From contig JAWZYU010000726.1 of assembly GCA_038380435.1 (NCBI GenBank), positions 16,164 through 80,163 on the forward strand: a stretch of 64,000 bases of DNA, given 5' to 3'. The stretch's first letter is position 1. Each line of letters starts with the position of its first letter. Below are positions 10,760 to 23,700 of the stretch, in pieces. Under the pieces are notes generated by a model, which did no database searches, was not told the origin of the DNA, and was given only the letters and a program-made list of their open reading frames with translations. This stretch comes from Ryuthela nishihirai (Eukaryota > Arthropoda > Arachnida > Araneae > Heptathelidae). Position numbers and translations under genes: made by a program.

Positions 10760-10831
10760 TCCCACGTTGTCTAGTGGTTAGGCTACCTGGTTTTCACCCA
10801 GGAGGCCCGGTTTCGATTCCCGGAGTGGGAA
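10760..10831 (+). tRNA. tRNA-Glu (UUC)-like copy, probably decaying
   Basis: It has the same architecture and TTC anticodon as the copy at 12693, with a T-run just downstream. Two stems carry mismatches: acceptor position 7-66 is G opposite A, and the last T-stem pair is T opposite C (the sequence reads CCGGT...CCCGG). Similar bases before (tctactggtg) and after (aaattactata) both copies show that they arose by duplication of a larger segment. It is possibly a pseudogene. Confidence 0.65.
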
Positions 10832-10914
10832 TTCTTTTTTTTGTTCCCCCCCCCCCCCCGAATACAAATTACTATATAATTTTTTTTTCTTGTATAAAAA
10901 ACTAGTTTTGATTA

Positions 10915-11055
10915 TCTTACCTCTGAGGAACGCTTTTTTTTTTGCACACAATGGTCTAAATAAGTCAGGTTACAAGGACCCCAAAGGCTCAGAGGAAATG
11001 GGGAGAAGGGGTCGAACTGGGCAGCTGTTGGGAGACAGATGGTAGCCTCGCTGTG
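10915..11055 (-). mobile_element. Diverged SINE-1 tail fragment
   Basis: It shows ttacctctgaggaacgc, a T-run, gcacacaatggtctaaat and gcagctgttgggagacagat, interrupted by the next SINE at 11058. Confidence 0.7.
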
Positions 11056-11057
11056 TA

Positions 11058-11446
11058 GGTTGGGTTGTTTTACCTCTGAGCGGTACTTTTTTGCACACCA
11101 TGGGCTAAATGGCCAGGTCACATGGACCCCGAAGGCTCAGATAAGGTTGGGAGAGGGGACCCACTGGAACAGCTGTTGGTACACAGATGGTAGCCTCCCG
11201 TCATGGCCATCCAGTGTGTTCTTTAGCGTGCACAGGGTATGGCTTTTTCCGCACACGGGGCCACGGCTTAACGTCCCATCCGACGGACGGCGGCCTTTCC
11301 AAGCCCATCGGTGTCCCCTACTGACCGTGGGCAGGGTGGGGAATTTTGCGGAGATAAATCTCAACGCTGACCCAGCTGGGACTCGAACCTGGGAACTACA
11401 GATTACGAGCCTGGCGCGCTACCGACTGAGCAAGCCCTGCCCCGCC
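11058..11446 (-). mobile_element. SINE-1, full length
   Basis: Tail to head, ending ctaccgactgagcaagccctg. Directly followed by a second partial head and body (11447-11640) in the same orientation. Confidence 0.88.
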
Positions 11447-11640
11447 TCCCGTTTAGGCCATTCAGTGTTCTTTAACGTGCATAGGGTATGGCTCTTCCGC
11501 ACACGGGACCAGAGCTTAATATCCCAACCAATGAATGGCAGCTTTTTCAAACATATGGGTGCCCGTTTCCCAAGCGGGACTCAAATCTGGGAACTGCAGA
11601 TTATGAGCCTGGCGCGTTATCGACTGAACTACTCCGTCCC
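11447..11640 (-). mobile_element. Old SINE-1 fragment with internal deletion
   Basis: Body fragments (tgttctttaacgtgcatagg, ccgcacacggga) are joined to a head (gcctggcgcgttatcgactg) with the middle lost. Confidence 0.7.
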
Positions 11641-12176
11641 TCTTAGGGTGAGTTGTAAATTTACTGTTGCCGAAGCAAAGTTCAGGACCTTCGGATTTCA
11701 CCAAAAAATTTTAATTTTCTAACAAAAGTACATCGTTTGCAATATTCTTTTCAAATTTTCCAGTTTTCCAAATTTTCTGCTGCTATAGAGGGCGCAATTA
11801 TAACTCTTGGGAGAATCGGAAAATTCGAATAGCTATATTTCATCAATACCCATACAACGGCTCAAGAAAAAAACCTAAACTTTTTTTTAATTTATATATA
11901 AAAACAAAACGTTTGTAGTCGACTTACAGACGGAACAGAAAGCAAAAAGTTGTAACTTACAGAGAGGCGACAAAGTGAAAATATTAGCGTTTTTTTTTTT
12001 CGAAAACGATTTAAAATATAACTTTAATAAATGAGATGAAATTAATAAATTTGTCTGTAATTAAATCACCTTGCATTTTTATTATCTTTTAATACATTTA
12101 CTTCGGTTAGATTTTTATAGGGATCGCAAAAACCCTCGGCATTCCTGTGAATATTTCTGCAAGTGCCCATAATACT

Positions 12177-12527
12177 GGGGCGGGGGTGGCTCAGTCGGTA
12201 GCGCGCCAGGCTCGTAATCTGTAGTTCCCAGGTTCGAGTCCCAGCTTTGTCAGCGTTGAGATTTATCTCCGCAAAATTCCCCGCCCTGCCCACGGTCAGT
12301 AGGGGACACCGATGGGCTTTGAAATGCCGCCGTCCGTCGGATGGGACGTTAAGTCGTGACCCCGTGTGTGGGAGAGAGCCGTGCACGTTAAAGAACACCC
12401 TGGATGGCCTTGACGGGAGGCTACCATGTCTCCCAACAGCTGTTCCAATGGGTCCCCTCCCCCAACCTTCTCTGAGACTTCGGGGTCCTTGTGACCTGGC
12501 CATTTAGCCCATGGTGTGCAAAAAAAT
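12177..12527 (+). mobile_element. SINE-1 with intact head, target duplication
   Basis: Head ggggcgggggtggctcagtc at 12177. It has several small deletions in the body. The flanks share gcccataatact (12165-12176 and about 12538-12549). Confidence 0.88.
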
Positions 12528-12692
12528 CTGATCCAAAGCCCATAATACTTATCCTGCCCATCTTAGAGAAACGAGCCACTTTTCAATTTGGATAAAAACC
12601 ACCGTTCATAAAAAAGAACACTACGTTTCACCTAAATGAACCTTCGCAACTATCTACTGGTGCATTACCACAGTTAAGCCGCAACTGGTATC

Positions 12693-12764
12693 TCCCACGT
12701 TGTCTAGTGGTTAGGATACCTGGCTTTCACCCAGGAGGCCCGGGTTCAATTCCCGGCGTGGGAA
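12693..12764 (+). tRNA. tRNA-Glu (UUC), structurally intact
   Basis: It is 72 nt long. The acceptor stem TCCCACG/CGTGGGA pairs fully. The D-arm carries box A (GTCTAGTGGTTAGG). The anticodon stem CCTGG/CCAGG holds the loop CTTTCAC (anticodon TTC). The T-arm CCGGG-TTCAATT-CCCGG pairs. A T-run follows at about 12770 as a Pol III terminator. A very similar copy lies at 10760. Confidence 0.82.
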
Positions 12765-12808
12765 GGTTATTTTTTTTTCTCCCGAAAATAAATTACTATA
12801 TTTTTTAC

Positions 12809-13190
12809 GTTGGGTTGGGTTGTTTTACCTCTGAGCGGCACTTTTTTGCACACCATGGGCTAAATGGCCAGATCACATAGACCCCGAAGGCTCAGAGAAA
12901 GTTGGGGGAGGGGACCCACTAGAACAGCTGTTGGGAGACAGATGGTAGCCTCCCGTCAAGGCCATCCAGCGTGTTCTTTAACGTGCACAGGGTATGGCTC
13001 TCCCACACACGGCCCACGGCTTAACGTCCCATCCGACGGACGGCGGCCTTTACAAGCCCATCGGTGTCCCCTACTGACCGTGGGCAGGGCGGGGAATTTT
13101 GCGGAGATAAATCTCAACGCTGACCCAGCTGGGACTCGAACCTGGGAACTACAGATTACGAGCCTGGCGCGCTACCGACTGAGCCACCCC
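12809..13190 (-). mobile_element. SINE-1, full length, target duplication
   Basis: Complete copy. The flanks share atattttttacg on both sides (about 12797-12808 and 13191-13202). Confidence 0.9.
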
Positions 13191-13214
13191 ATATTTTTTA
13201 CGTATTCAAAAATG

Positions 13215-13385
13215 TATTGGGTTGTTTCACCTGCGACCGATACTTTTTTTTGCAGACAATGTACTAAATGGTTAGGTCATAATCTGTTAAAGTAGTAGTT
13301 AAAGAACACACTGGATGGCCTTGATAGCAGACTTCCATCTGTTTCCTAACAGTGGTCCAGTAAGTCCCCTCTACCTAATCATAGA
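13215..13385 (-). mobile_element. Diverged SINE-1 mosaic
   Basis: A degraded tail (gggttgtttcacctgcgacc) is followed by body fragments in the opposite sense (aaagaacacactggatggcc). Two old fragments probably meet here. Confidence 0.5.
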
Positions 13386-13438
13386 TAAAAAAAATTAAAT
13401 AAGATATGCAATGGTTTTCTAATGTAAGGACTGTCCTT

Positions 13439-13938
13439 ATGTTATGTCAATGGGTTTATGTTATGTCAATGAAAAAAACATCGAAAATATTTTGTAAAAT
13501 GAGTTTTGTTTGTTTTGAAAAATGTGATTGCAGATAAAGATCTCAATCAAATAAATCAATATTTCAACAATATTCGTTCGGTATTTAATGAGTTATGGAA
13601 GTTTGAATATTTAGCGACAACAATGTCAGCCACAAAAATTGACTTCAGAAGTTAATTAAAACTTAGTAATAAGTATATTGAATCAGTGTGTTTAGTAAAA
13701 AAAGTCTGCATTTTAGAACTCTGTGTAAAGAATTCTTTCACTATTCTTCAGCTTTGTATAAATTTCTTAAGACTGGCATTGCTGTTGTTAAATATTAAAA
13801 CAATGAACGGATATTGTGGAAAATCGAGATACTGATATATTGGATTGAGAACTTCATCTACACTAATGTTTTTCAAAACAAAAAAAGTTATTTTAGGAGT
13901 TATAGCGCCTTTGACATTAGTTTCCTACTGACATAACA
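13439..13938. mobile_element. Foldback-type element with TATGTTATGTCAATG ends
   Basis: The left end has tandem atgttatgtcaatg; the right end carries the complement (ctgacataaca). No coding capacity. A diverged relative ends at about 22356 with two copies of ccattgacataacat, and a fragment lies near 45940-46030. Confidence 0.55.
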
Positions 13939-14164
13939 GAGGGTCGTTCCTTAATGTATGGAAACCAGTGTTTTAACAACAGTCGATATCAAAGCATTAG
14001 AAATAAAGTGGAAATTATAAAGAATATTGCAATCGGATACAATTACGTACAACCGGATTTACGGTTGGATTTGGTGCTTTTTTTGGGGGAGGAAAAACTC
14101 TGTGAACAACTGATTTTGCACACTAAATGCTCAAGGTCACAAAGGCCCTCACATTTGGGTAAGA

Positions 14165-14560
14165 GGGTTGGGTTGTTTTACCTCTGAGCGGCACTTTTTT
14201 GCACACCATGGGCTAAATGGCCAGGTCACATGGACCCCGAAGGCTCAGAGAATGTTGGGGGAAAGGACCCACTGGAACAGCTGTTGGGAGACAGATGGTA
14301 GCCTCCCGTCAAGGCCATCCATCGTGTTATTTAACGTGCAGAGGGTATGACTCTCCCGCACACGGGGTCACGGCTTAACGTCCCATCCGACGGACGGCGG
14401 CCTTCCCAAGCCCATCGGTGTCCCCTACTGACCGTGGGCAGGGCGGGAAATTTTGCGGAGATAAATCTCAACGCTGACCCAGCTGGGGTTCTTGTGGTTT
14501 GGCCATTTAGCCTAATGTGTGCAAAAAAAAAAATGACTCTCAAACGTAAAATAACCTAAC
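14165..14560 (-). mobile_element. SINE-1 headless copy joined to an inverted tail
   Basis: The - strand tail and body at 14165-14486 stop at acccagctgggg, where the head should begin. A + strand degraded tail follows (gccatttagcctaatgtg ... aaaataacctaacccc), making a small foldback. It lies 60 bp before exon 1. Confidence 0.8.
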
Positions 14561-14623
14561 CCCATTTATTAAATTTGTCAACCTTTGTAATTAGTTTTTC
14601 TCTCTTTAAACTTTTTTTTTCAG

Positions 14624-14770
14624 GACAGGCATGCCAAAGGGAACTATATGCCAATCATCGACGACAGTCAAGACTGGGAACTTCTCGAGGGAAAAGAGAA
14701 CGACACTCATACCACTCTTATTTTCCATCGAAAGCTGCAGACATGTGACAAAGATGACATTGAAATCGAC
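14624..14770 (+). CDS. MOXD1: MOXD1-like exon 1 of window: DOMON domain part
   Basis: The acceptor is a T-rich tract ending in cag at 14621-14623; the donor is gtaagt at 14771. It gives 49 codons in phase 0, starting DRHAKGNYMP and including SQDWELL, ENDTHT and LQTCD. The aspartate-rich SQD and the THT...F.R.L.TCD pattern are typical of the DOMON domain that precedes the copper core in DBH/MOXD1 proteins. It opens in mid-domain, so at least one upstream exon (signal peptide and start of DOMON) must exist. I did not find one in 1-14620. Confidence 0.9.
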
Positions 14771-17700
14771 GTAAGTGTTATTCAGATCTAAGAGAAATTT
14801 TTAGCACTGATTAACCCTTTCAGGACCATAAGGTTTCTAAGAGTAAATATTAGTATGTAACTGTTTATTTTGGTTTGTTTAGACGTAAAATAAATAAAAA
14901 TCATAAGAAAAATACATAACAATGTGTAGTTTTTTTGGAATTTTATGGGAAATATTTTTCCCAATGGACTATAAAGGTAACACATATTATAGTTACGCTT
15001 ATTATGCAATGTCTTTTATTTATTGGTTTATTAGAACAAAATGTTAACTAAAATAATACAAAATTATGAAATAAAATTACTATACAAAATGATGTGCTAA
15101 TTATGATATTCTGCGAAGCAATTTCTTTTGGTAGTGAGGCAAAGATGGACATTGCACATAGTACATATATTATGCGTCCTGACAGTTCTGTTTTTGTTTT
15201 CTAAACGTTCCCGTTTACGTAATTGCGTTCGGCATACGTTCTATTTTGACATTCTGTATAAAAATGCAGATAAGGTTATAATTAAATACGAAAATCACCA
15301 ATTTTGAAATGGGAAAAATGTTTCCCTTAGTCGTGAAAGGGTTAAAGGAAATATCAATGGCAGTACTTCGCAACCATTTTGAGTGCAGGTTACACTTTCA
15401 AGGAGTCCCCAATCTGGAAGAAAAAAAAAATATAGAGGATGCGCAATATTGAATTTGAAAGAACAGGAACGAGGGTATAAACTTTCTTTCGACGTTTCAG
15501 TGGCTTTAGTAAATTTCTTAACAGTTTTTTTTCATACAGGTTTAATATTTTTCCCGACCCCTTTCCGTTACTAGCATTCTAAACGGGATCTAAGAAGTCA
15601 GATTCGGACTTGCTTTTTCAGAATCCAAAATTGTTGAAGCAAACCAGGAAAAAAATGACATGCATAGCTATTTTTGAAAGTAATAATTTATTTCTTACCA
15701 ACATAATTAGGTATTATTTTACAATTATAAATATTTTATATTCACTTCAGAAGGTTGATCAGCTAAAATATATATGAATGATATAACGATGCAAAAATTT
15801 TAATTTATGCATTTTTTTAATTTAAATTAAATTTGTATATGACTTAAATTTTTCTAATACATCTTCTTGATGATGATATTAAAAAAAATCATCGCAATTA
15901 TTTTGTAAAAATAAATACATCGAAAATCTATATCAAAATTACTTGTGGAAAAAAAAACTTTTTATCTTTTGAGCGTCATGCCCAAGTATACTCGGGCTAT
16001 AGGATTCTCCAAGAATTATGCTTGAGTATACTGTGGCTATAGTTTTCTTCAAGAGTCATGCCCGACTATACTCGGCATGTAGGTTTTCTCCAAGAGTCAT
16101 GCCCAAGTATACTCGGGCTATAGGATTCCCCAAGAATTATGCTTGAGTATACTGTGGCTATAGTTTTCTTCAAGAGTCAATGCCCGACTATACTCGGCAT
16201 GTAGGTTTTCTCCAAGAGTCATGCCCAAGTATACTCGGGCTATAGGATTCTCCAAGAATTATGCTTGAGTATACTGTGGCTATAGTTTTCTTCAAGAGTC
16301 ATGCCCGACTATACTCGGCGTGTAGGTTTTCTCCAAGAGTCATGCCCAAGTATACTCGGGCTATAGGATTCTCCAAGAGTTATGCTTGAGTATACTGTGG
16401 CTATAGTTTTCTTCAAGAGTCATGCCCGACTATACTCGGCATGTAGGGTTTTCTCCAAGAGTCATGCCCAAGTATACTCGGGCTATAGGATTCTCCAAGA
16501 GTTATGCTTGAGTATACTGTGGCTATAGTTTTCTTCAAGAGTCATGCCCGACTATACTCGGCATGTAGGGTTTTCTCCAAGAGTCATGCCCAAGTATACT
16601 CGGGCTATAGGATTCTCCAAGAGTTATGCTTGAGTATACTATGGCTATAGTTTTCTCCAAGAGTCATGCAGACTATACTTGATATGTAGGGTTTTCTCCA
16701 AGAGTCATGCACGACTATACTCGGACTGTATGAGTTTTCTTCAAGAATTGTGCCCGAGTATACTCGAGCTGTAAGAGTTTTCTTCAAGAGTCATGCCCGA
16801 CTATACTCGGCATGTAGGGTTTTCTCCAAGAGTCGTGCCCTAGTATACTTGGGATGTAAGGAGTTTTCTCTAAGAGTCATGTCCGACTATACTCGGTATG
16901 TAGTGTTTTCTCCAAGAGTCATGCCCTAGTATACTTGGGCAGTAAGGAGTTTTCTCTAAGAGTCATGTCCGACTATACTCGGTTGTAAGGTTTTCTCCAA
17001 GAGTCATGCCCAAGTATACTCGGGCTATAGGATTCTCCAAGAGTTATGCTTGAGTATACTGTGGCTATAGTTTTCTTCAAGAGTCATGCCCGACTATACT
17101 CGGCATGTAGGGTTTTCTCCAAGAGTCATGCCCAAGTATACTCGGGCTATAGGATTCTCCAAGAGTTATGCTTGAGTATACTGTGGCTATAGTTTTCTTC
17201 AAGAGTCATGCCCGACTATACTCGGCATGTAGGGTTTTCTCCAAGAGTCATGCCCAAGTATACTCGGGCTATAGGATTCTCCAAGAGTTATGCTTGAGTA
17301 TACTATGGCTATAGTTTTCTCCAAGAGTCATGCAGACTATACTTGATATGTAGGGTTTTCTCCAAGAGTCATGCACGACTATACTCGGACTGTATGAGTT
17401 TTCTTCAAGAATTGTGCCCGAGTATACTCGAGCTGTAAGAGTTTTCTTCAAGAGTCATGCCCGACTATACTCGGCATGTAGGGTTTTCTCCAAGAGTCGT
17501 GCCCTAGTATACTTGGGATGTAAGGAGTTTTCTCTAAGAGTCATGTCCGACTATACTCGGTATGTAGTGTTTTCTCCAAGAGTCATGCCCTAGTATACTT
17601 GGGCAGTAAGGAGTTTTCTCTAAGAGTCATGTCCGACTATACTCGGTTGTAAGGTTTTCTCCAAGAGTCATGCCCAAGTATACTCGGGCTATAGAATTCT

Positions 17701-20700
17701 CCAAGAGTTATGCTTGAGTATACTGTGGCTATAGGTTTCTCCAAGAGTCATGCCCAAGAATTTTCTCCAAGAGTCATGCACGACTATACTCGGACTGTAT
17801 GAGTTTTCTTCAAGAATTGTGCCCGAGTATACCCGGGCTGTAAGAGTTTTCTTCAAGAGTCACACCCGACTATACTCGGCATGTAGGATTTTCTCCTAGA
17901 GTCATGCCCTAGTATACTTGGGCTGTAAGGAGTTTTCTCTTTATTGGTTAACCTTTTATTTAGTGGCACACCCTAAGTTCTGTAACAACACACCAGAAGT
18001 TCTTTCATGGCACATCGGAAATTTTCAGTAACACAACTGAAGTACTTCAGCGGCACACCCGAAGTTCTTTCATGGCACACCTGAAGCTCTTAGCGACACA
18101 CCTGAAGTTCTTTAGAGGCACACCTGAAGTACTTTCACGGCACTCCTGAAGTTGCTTTGCGCACACCTGTTCTTTCATGCCACAGCTGGAACTCTTTCAC
18201 AGCACAGCTGAAACTCTTTCATGGCAGTCCTGAAGATCTTTCGCTTCACACCGGAAATGAGGCACACCTGAAGTACTTTAGTTGCACAACTTAAGATTTT
18301 TAGCAGCACACTTTAAGTTTTTTAGCGGCAAACCTGAAGTACTTTATGTTGCATATTTTAAATTCTTTAGCAGCACACTCTAAGTTATTTAGCGGCACAT
18401 TTGAAGCTCTTTCACGGCACACTCGAAAATCTTTTGCGGCACCTTTGAAGCTCTTTCACGGCACACTCAAAAATCTTTTGCGGCCCACCTGAATCTTCAG
18501 CTGCACACAAGCAGCTCTTCTGTGACACACCTTGAAACATTTTTGCAGAGATTCGAGTGTGCCGTGAAGTTCTTTCACGGCATACTCGAAATCTTTTGCG
18601 ACCCACCTGAAGCTCTTTCATGTCACTCCTGAAGTTCTTTAGCGGCACACCTGGAGCTCTAGCACTGCACAACTGAAGCTCTTCCACTACACACACAATA
18701 TGCTCTTTCACGACATACCTGGAGCTCTTGCACTGCACACACTATGCTCTTTCACGACACAACTGGAGCTCTTGCACTGCACAACTGAAGCTCTTCCACT
18801 ACACACACTATGCTCTTTCACGACACACCTGGAGCTCTTGCACTGCACAATTGAAGCTCTTCCATTACACACACACTATGCTCTTTCACGACATACCTGG
18901 AGCTCTTGGACTGCACAACTGAAGCTCTTCCACTACACACACTATGCTCTTTCACCACACACCTGGAGCTCTTGCACTGCACAACTGAAGCTCTTCCACT
19001 ACACACACTATGCTCTTTCACCACACACTTGGAGCTCTTGCACTGCACAACTGAAGCTCTTCCACTACACACACTATGCTCTTTCACCACACACCTGGAG
19101 CTCTTGCACTGCACAACTGAAGCTCTTCCACTACACACACTATGCTCTTTCACGACACACTTGGAGCTCTTGCACTGCACAACTGAAGCTCTTCCACTAC
19201 ACACTATGCTCTTTCACGACACACCTGGAGCTCTTGCCCTGCACAACTGATGCTCTTTCACGACACACCTGGAGCTCTTGCCCTGCACAACTGATGCTCT
19301 TCCACTACACACACTATGCTCTTTCACGACACTCCTGGAGCTCTTGCACTGCACAACTGAAGCTCTTGCACTCCACACACTATGCTATTTCACTACACAC
19401 CTGGAGGTCTTGCACTGCACAACTGAAGCTCTTCCACTACACACACTATGCTCTTTCACGACACACCTGGAGCTCTAGCACTGCACAACTGAAGCTCTTC
19501 CACTACACATACTATGCTCTTTCACGACACACCTGGAGCTCTTGCACTGCACAACTGATGCTCTTCCACTACACACACTATGCTCTTTCACGACACACCT
19601 GGATCTCTTGCACTGCACAACTGAAGCTCTTCCACTACACACACTATGCTCTTTCACGACACACCTGGAGCTCTTGCACTGCACAACTGAAGCTCTTCCA
19701 CTACACACAGTATGCTCTTTCACGACACACCTGAAGCTCTTGCACTGCACAACTGAAGCTCTTCCACTACACACACTATGCTCTTTTACGACACACCTGG
19801 AGCTCTTGCACTGCACAACTGAAGCTCTTCCACTACACACATTATGCTCTTTCACGACACACCAGGAGCTCTTGCACTGCACAACTGAAGCTCTTCCACT
19901 ACACACACACTATGCTCTTTCACGACATACCTGGAGCTCTTGCACTGCACAACTGAAGCTCTTCCACTACACACACACTATGCTCTTTCACGACACACCT
20001 GGAGCTCTTGCACTGCACAACTGAAGCTCTTCCACTACACACACTATGCTCTTTCGCGACACACCTGAATCTCTTTCACGGCACACCTGAAACTTTTCCA
20101 AGGTATATTGGTTGAGAAACATGAACCTATATGACCCATGCAGTCGATATATCGAAATTACTGACAACCAAATTCAATAACTGATATTTCCAATAACCGG
20201 TTTTTGGACAATCAATAATTCTTACACACTAATTAATTACACACTAATTAATTCTTACAATTTGTCGATATTTCGGGCAGCACGATTTTAGTTAATCCGA
20301 AATTCGTGCAACAACTGTTTCCTGATAATTGATGCTATTCTATTTCTCAATAAATTAATCTAATTAGTCAACTTGTTATATTCATCCTAGACCTCTTAGA
20401 TTTATAATTATATATATGGTATGAAACATGTAATATATTATGCTTAACAAGATAGCAAAAAATATTATTTTCCTATTTCTATATAATGTAGAGCTACTAC
20501 TAATTTCAAAAGTTTGATACATTATTATAATGTAAGTCGACGTGGGTAGAGACAAAAAATTATCTTGAAACTGGTGGGACCCGAGCCCACGAACTCCTGG
20601 TTGGATTGGGTTGTTTTACCTCTGAGCGGCGCTTTTTTGCACACCATGGGCTAAATGGCCATGTCACATGGACCCCGAAGGCTCAGAGAAGGTTTGGGGG

Positions 20701-23700
20701 AGGGGACCCACTGGAACAGCTGTTGGGAGACAGATGATAGCCTCCCGTCAAGGCCATCCAGCGTGTTCTTTAACGTTGAGTTGTTTTAACTCTGAGCGGC
20801 ACTTTCTTACACACCATGTGCTAAATGGCCAGGTCACATGGATCCTGAAGGCTCAGAGAAGGTTGGGGAGGGGACCCACTGGAACAGCTGTTGGGAGACA
20901 GATGGCAGCCTTCCGTCAAGGTCATCCAGCGTGTTCTTTAACGTGCGCAGGGTATGGCTCTCCCACACGGATCACGGCTTAACGTCCCATCAGACGGACG
21001 GCGGCCTTTCCAAGCCCATCGGTGTCCCCTACTGACCGTTGGCAGGGCGGGGAGTTTTGCGGAGATAAATCTCAACGCTGACCCAGCTGGGACTCGAACC
21101 AAGGAACTGCAGATTAAGAGCCTGGTGCGCTACCGACTGAGCCACCTCCACCCCCAATCTCCTGGTGACACCTCAGGTTCACCAGAAGGTCCGCGCCTTT
21201 TTTTTCATCAGGAGAAAGTAGATTTGGATTCCACAAAGCTGAATACAAATTTCCTCTATAGCCACATCGACTTACGGCATAATAGGGTAGCAAACTTCGT
21301 AATTAAAAAGTGACATGATACAAAAATTTACAAATAGATAACTGAAAATGCATAACTATTCTTTATATTTTAGAATTCGGTTTATAATTCCAAATAAATA
21401 TATATATATATAAATTTCCTTCTTAGTGAATTAATATATGTTTCTATATACTTCTGCTAGGATAGTACTATGCGGGTAATATATGCTTTTAACGACAAGG
21501 ATCCAAAATCACCTACAGAATTAGAATACCACGGAACCAATAACAGAGGAGTCAGAAGCGTTTTGTTATTGCAACAGAAATTAGTGAAAGATGTATCTCT
21601 GGATGGAGTATCGAAATGGGACGTCCTGACTGCTAACGTAAGATTTTTCTTCAATGAATATTATTTTTTCCTTTTTTGAATATCGAATGACCTATGTTTA
21701 ATTTAATTTATTCATTTTCCTGCAGATAAGCTATTTAGCTTTGCGGGTCAAATGGTAAATGTATTTGTATTTCTTTACTCTTATAAATAAAAATTATATT
21801 CTTAGAAAAAAAAAAATAATTACACACCGCGGAACCAAAATATCACAACTTGCAGATTATGCCAATTGTAATGTAACTTAGACTCTATATAACTTCTAAA
21901 ATATGTATTTAATGGAAAAATGTGACTGATGATAAATTAAAGATTATCATCAAATCTATATAAATATCGACTTTTCAACAATACTCATTCATTATTTAAG
22001 GATTTAAGCAAGCTGGAATATTTTACAACAGTAATAAGTCATTAGATTCTAAAGAAATTAATTAAAATTTAATAAATATTGTTTCGAAGTGTTAAATAAA
22101 ATAAATACTCATTTTAGAAGTTTGCGTAACAATTATTTCATTATTAAACAATTATAAATAATTTTTGTAAAACAAGAAATTGTTTGTATTAAATATCATT
22201 AAATATTGAACGAATATTGTTGAAAATCGAGATTTGAATAGATTTGATTATGATCCTTATCTTTAAACACATTTTTCCCATTAAATGTATATTTTAGAAA
22301 TTATAGAGCTTCGAAGTTATATTGCCATTGACATAACATTGCCATTGACATAACATGAAAATTATTTAATATTTTGATAGGGCAATGTATGTTGGCAACC
22401 CCATGATTTCATTATATTTGTATTTCGCTATTTCCTGATAAGTGTATAAAAAAATAAAATAAATACCCCCTCAAGCAGCTGCTTGCCACAGAGGTCTGAC
22501 AGTTTATATGCCAAAGTAGAAGATCTGAGAGGATGGCAGGACCTCAGCAGAAAACAACACGAACATCCATGCCTTACCCTTGGCTCGAACCCTGGTCCCG
22601 TAGATCAGTAGCCAAGCGCGCTAACCACTCGGCCACGGGACGGCTATAAGTGTATACTGTTTTTAAAAAGTATCGCAGCATAAGCGCATTTAAATTCTCA
22701 TTCTTTATTTTTTTCAGTACACTATCTCTTCAAAATTACATACGATGTATTGGTGTACGATCCTGAAAGGACCAGAATTAAATGAGAAGAATCATATTAT
22801 CATGGTGAGTATCAGACATACTGAATCTGACAGCATAAGTTGTGAATATTGTACATAATTAATATTGATAATATAATTCCCTAAATAACGATATAATGAA
22901 AATCCCTTAAGGTTTAATTTCCGGGAACTTATGTAAATTTGAAACATTACTGGAAGAAACGGTACAGTCGCTCAAAAAAGTATACGAACACTATGGTTGA
23001 TTACAGAATTCAGAAAAAAATATCTGGCAACGATTTTTTTTAGAAATTAGTGATCTGGCAACCATCGTGTCACGTGACACGATGCTTGCCAGATCACTAA
23101 TTTCTAAAAATATCGTTGCCAGATATTTTTTTCTGAATTCTGTAATCAAACCATAGTGTTCGTATACTTTTTTGAGCGACTGTACTACCTACGGAAGGAT
23201 ATAATGAAAAGTACATACCTAAGGAATAATATAAAGAAAAAAATGGCTTCCTATGAATGATATAAAAAAATTCTTACCTAATTAATAATATAATGAAATC
23301 TAGAATCCTATCTAGATTTCATTATATTATTAATTAGGATCTATGAATTCCTGCCTATCTAGGAATAATATAATAAAAATTCTTGTAAGTTTTAAGTTCC
23401 GAGAACTGATGTTAAATTTTGAAACATTACTGGAAAAAATGGTTCTGGTGAAGGAATGATATAATGGAAAAGTACTCCTAAGGAATGATAAATGAAAAGT
23501 ACCTACCTAAGAAAGTATATAATGAATATTGCCTACTAAGGAATGATATAATGAAAAGTCCTATCTAAGAAGTAACATGATTTGGGTTGGGTTGTTTTAC
23601 CTCTGAGCGGCACTTTTTTGCACACCATGAGCTAAATGGCCAAGTCACATGGACCCCGTAGGCTCAGAGAAGGTTGGGGGAGGGAACCCACTGGAACAGC

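Noticed and set aside
1..14620. Upstream exons of the MOXD1-like gene (start of DOMON, signal peptide)
   Set aside because: I looked for a peptide that would precede DRHAKGNY with a good donor and found none that I can support. It may lie before the window.
18700..19734. 344-codon open frame on the + strand, and long frames on the - strand of the same region
   Set aside because: The region is a 66-bp tandem repeat; the unit is a multiple of three and has no stop in several frames. The peptides are repeated nonsense (LLHCTTEALPLHTLCSFTTH).
15970..20100. CRISPR-like array
   Set aside because: Units are back to back without unique spacers; the DNA is intronic and eukaryotic.
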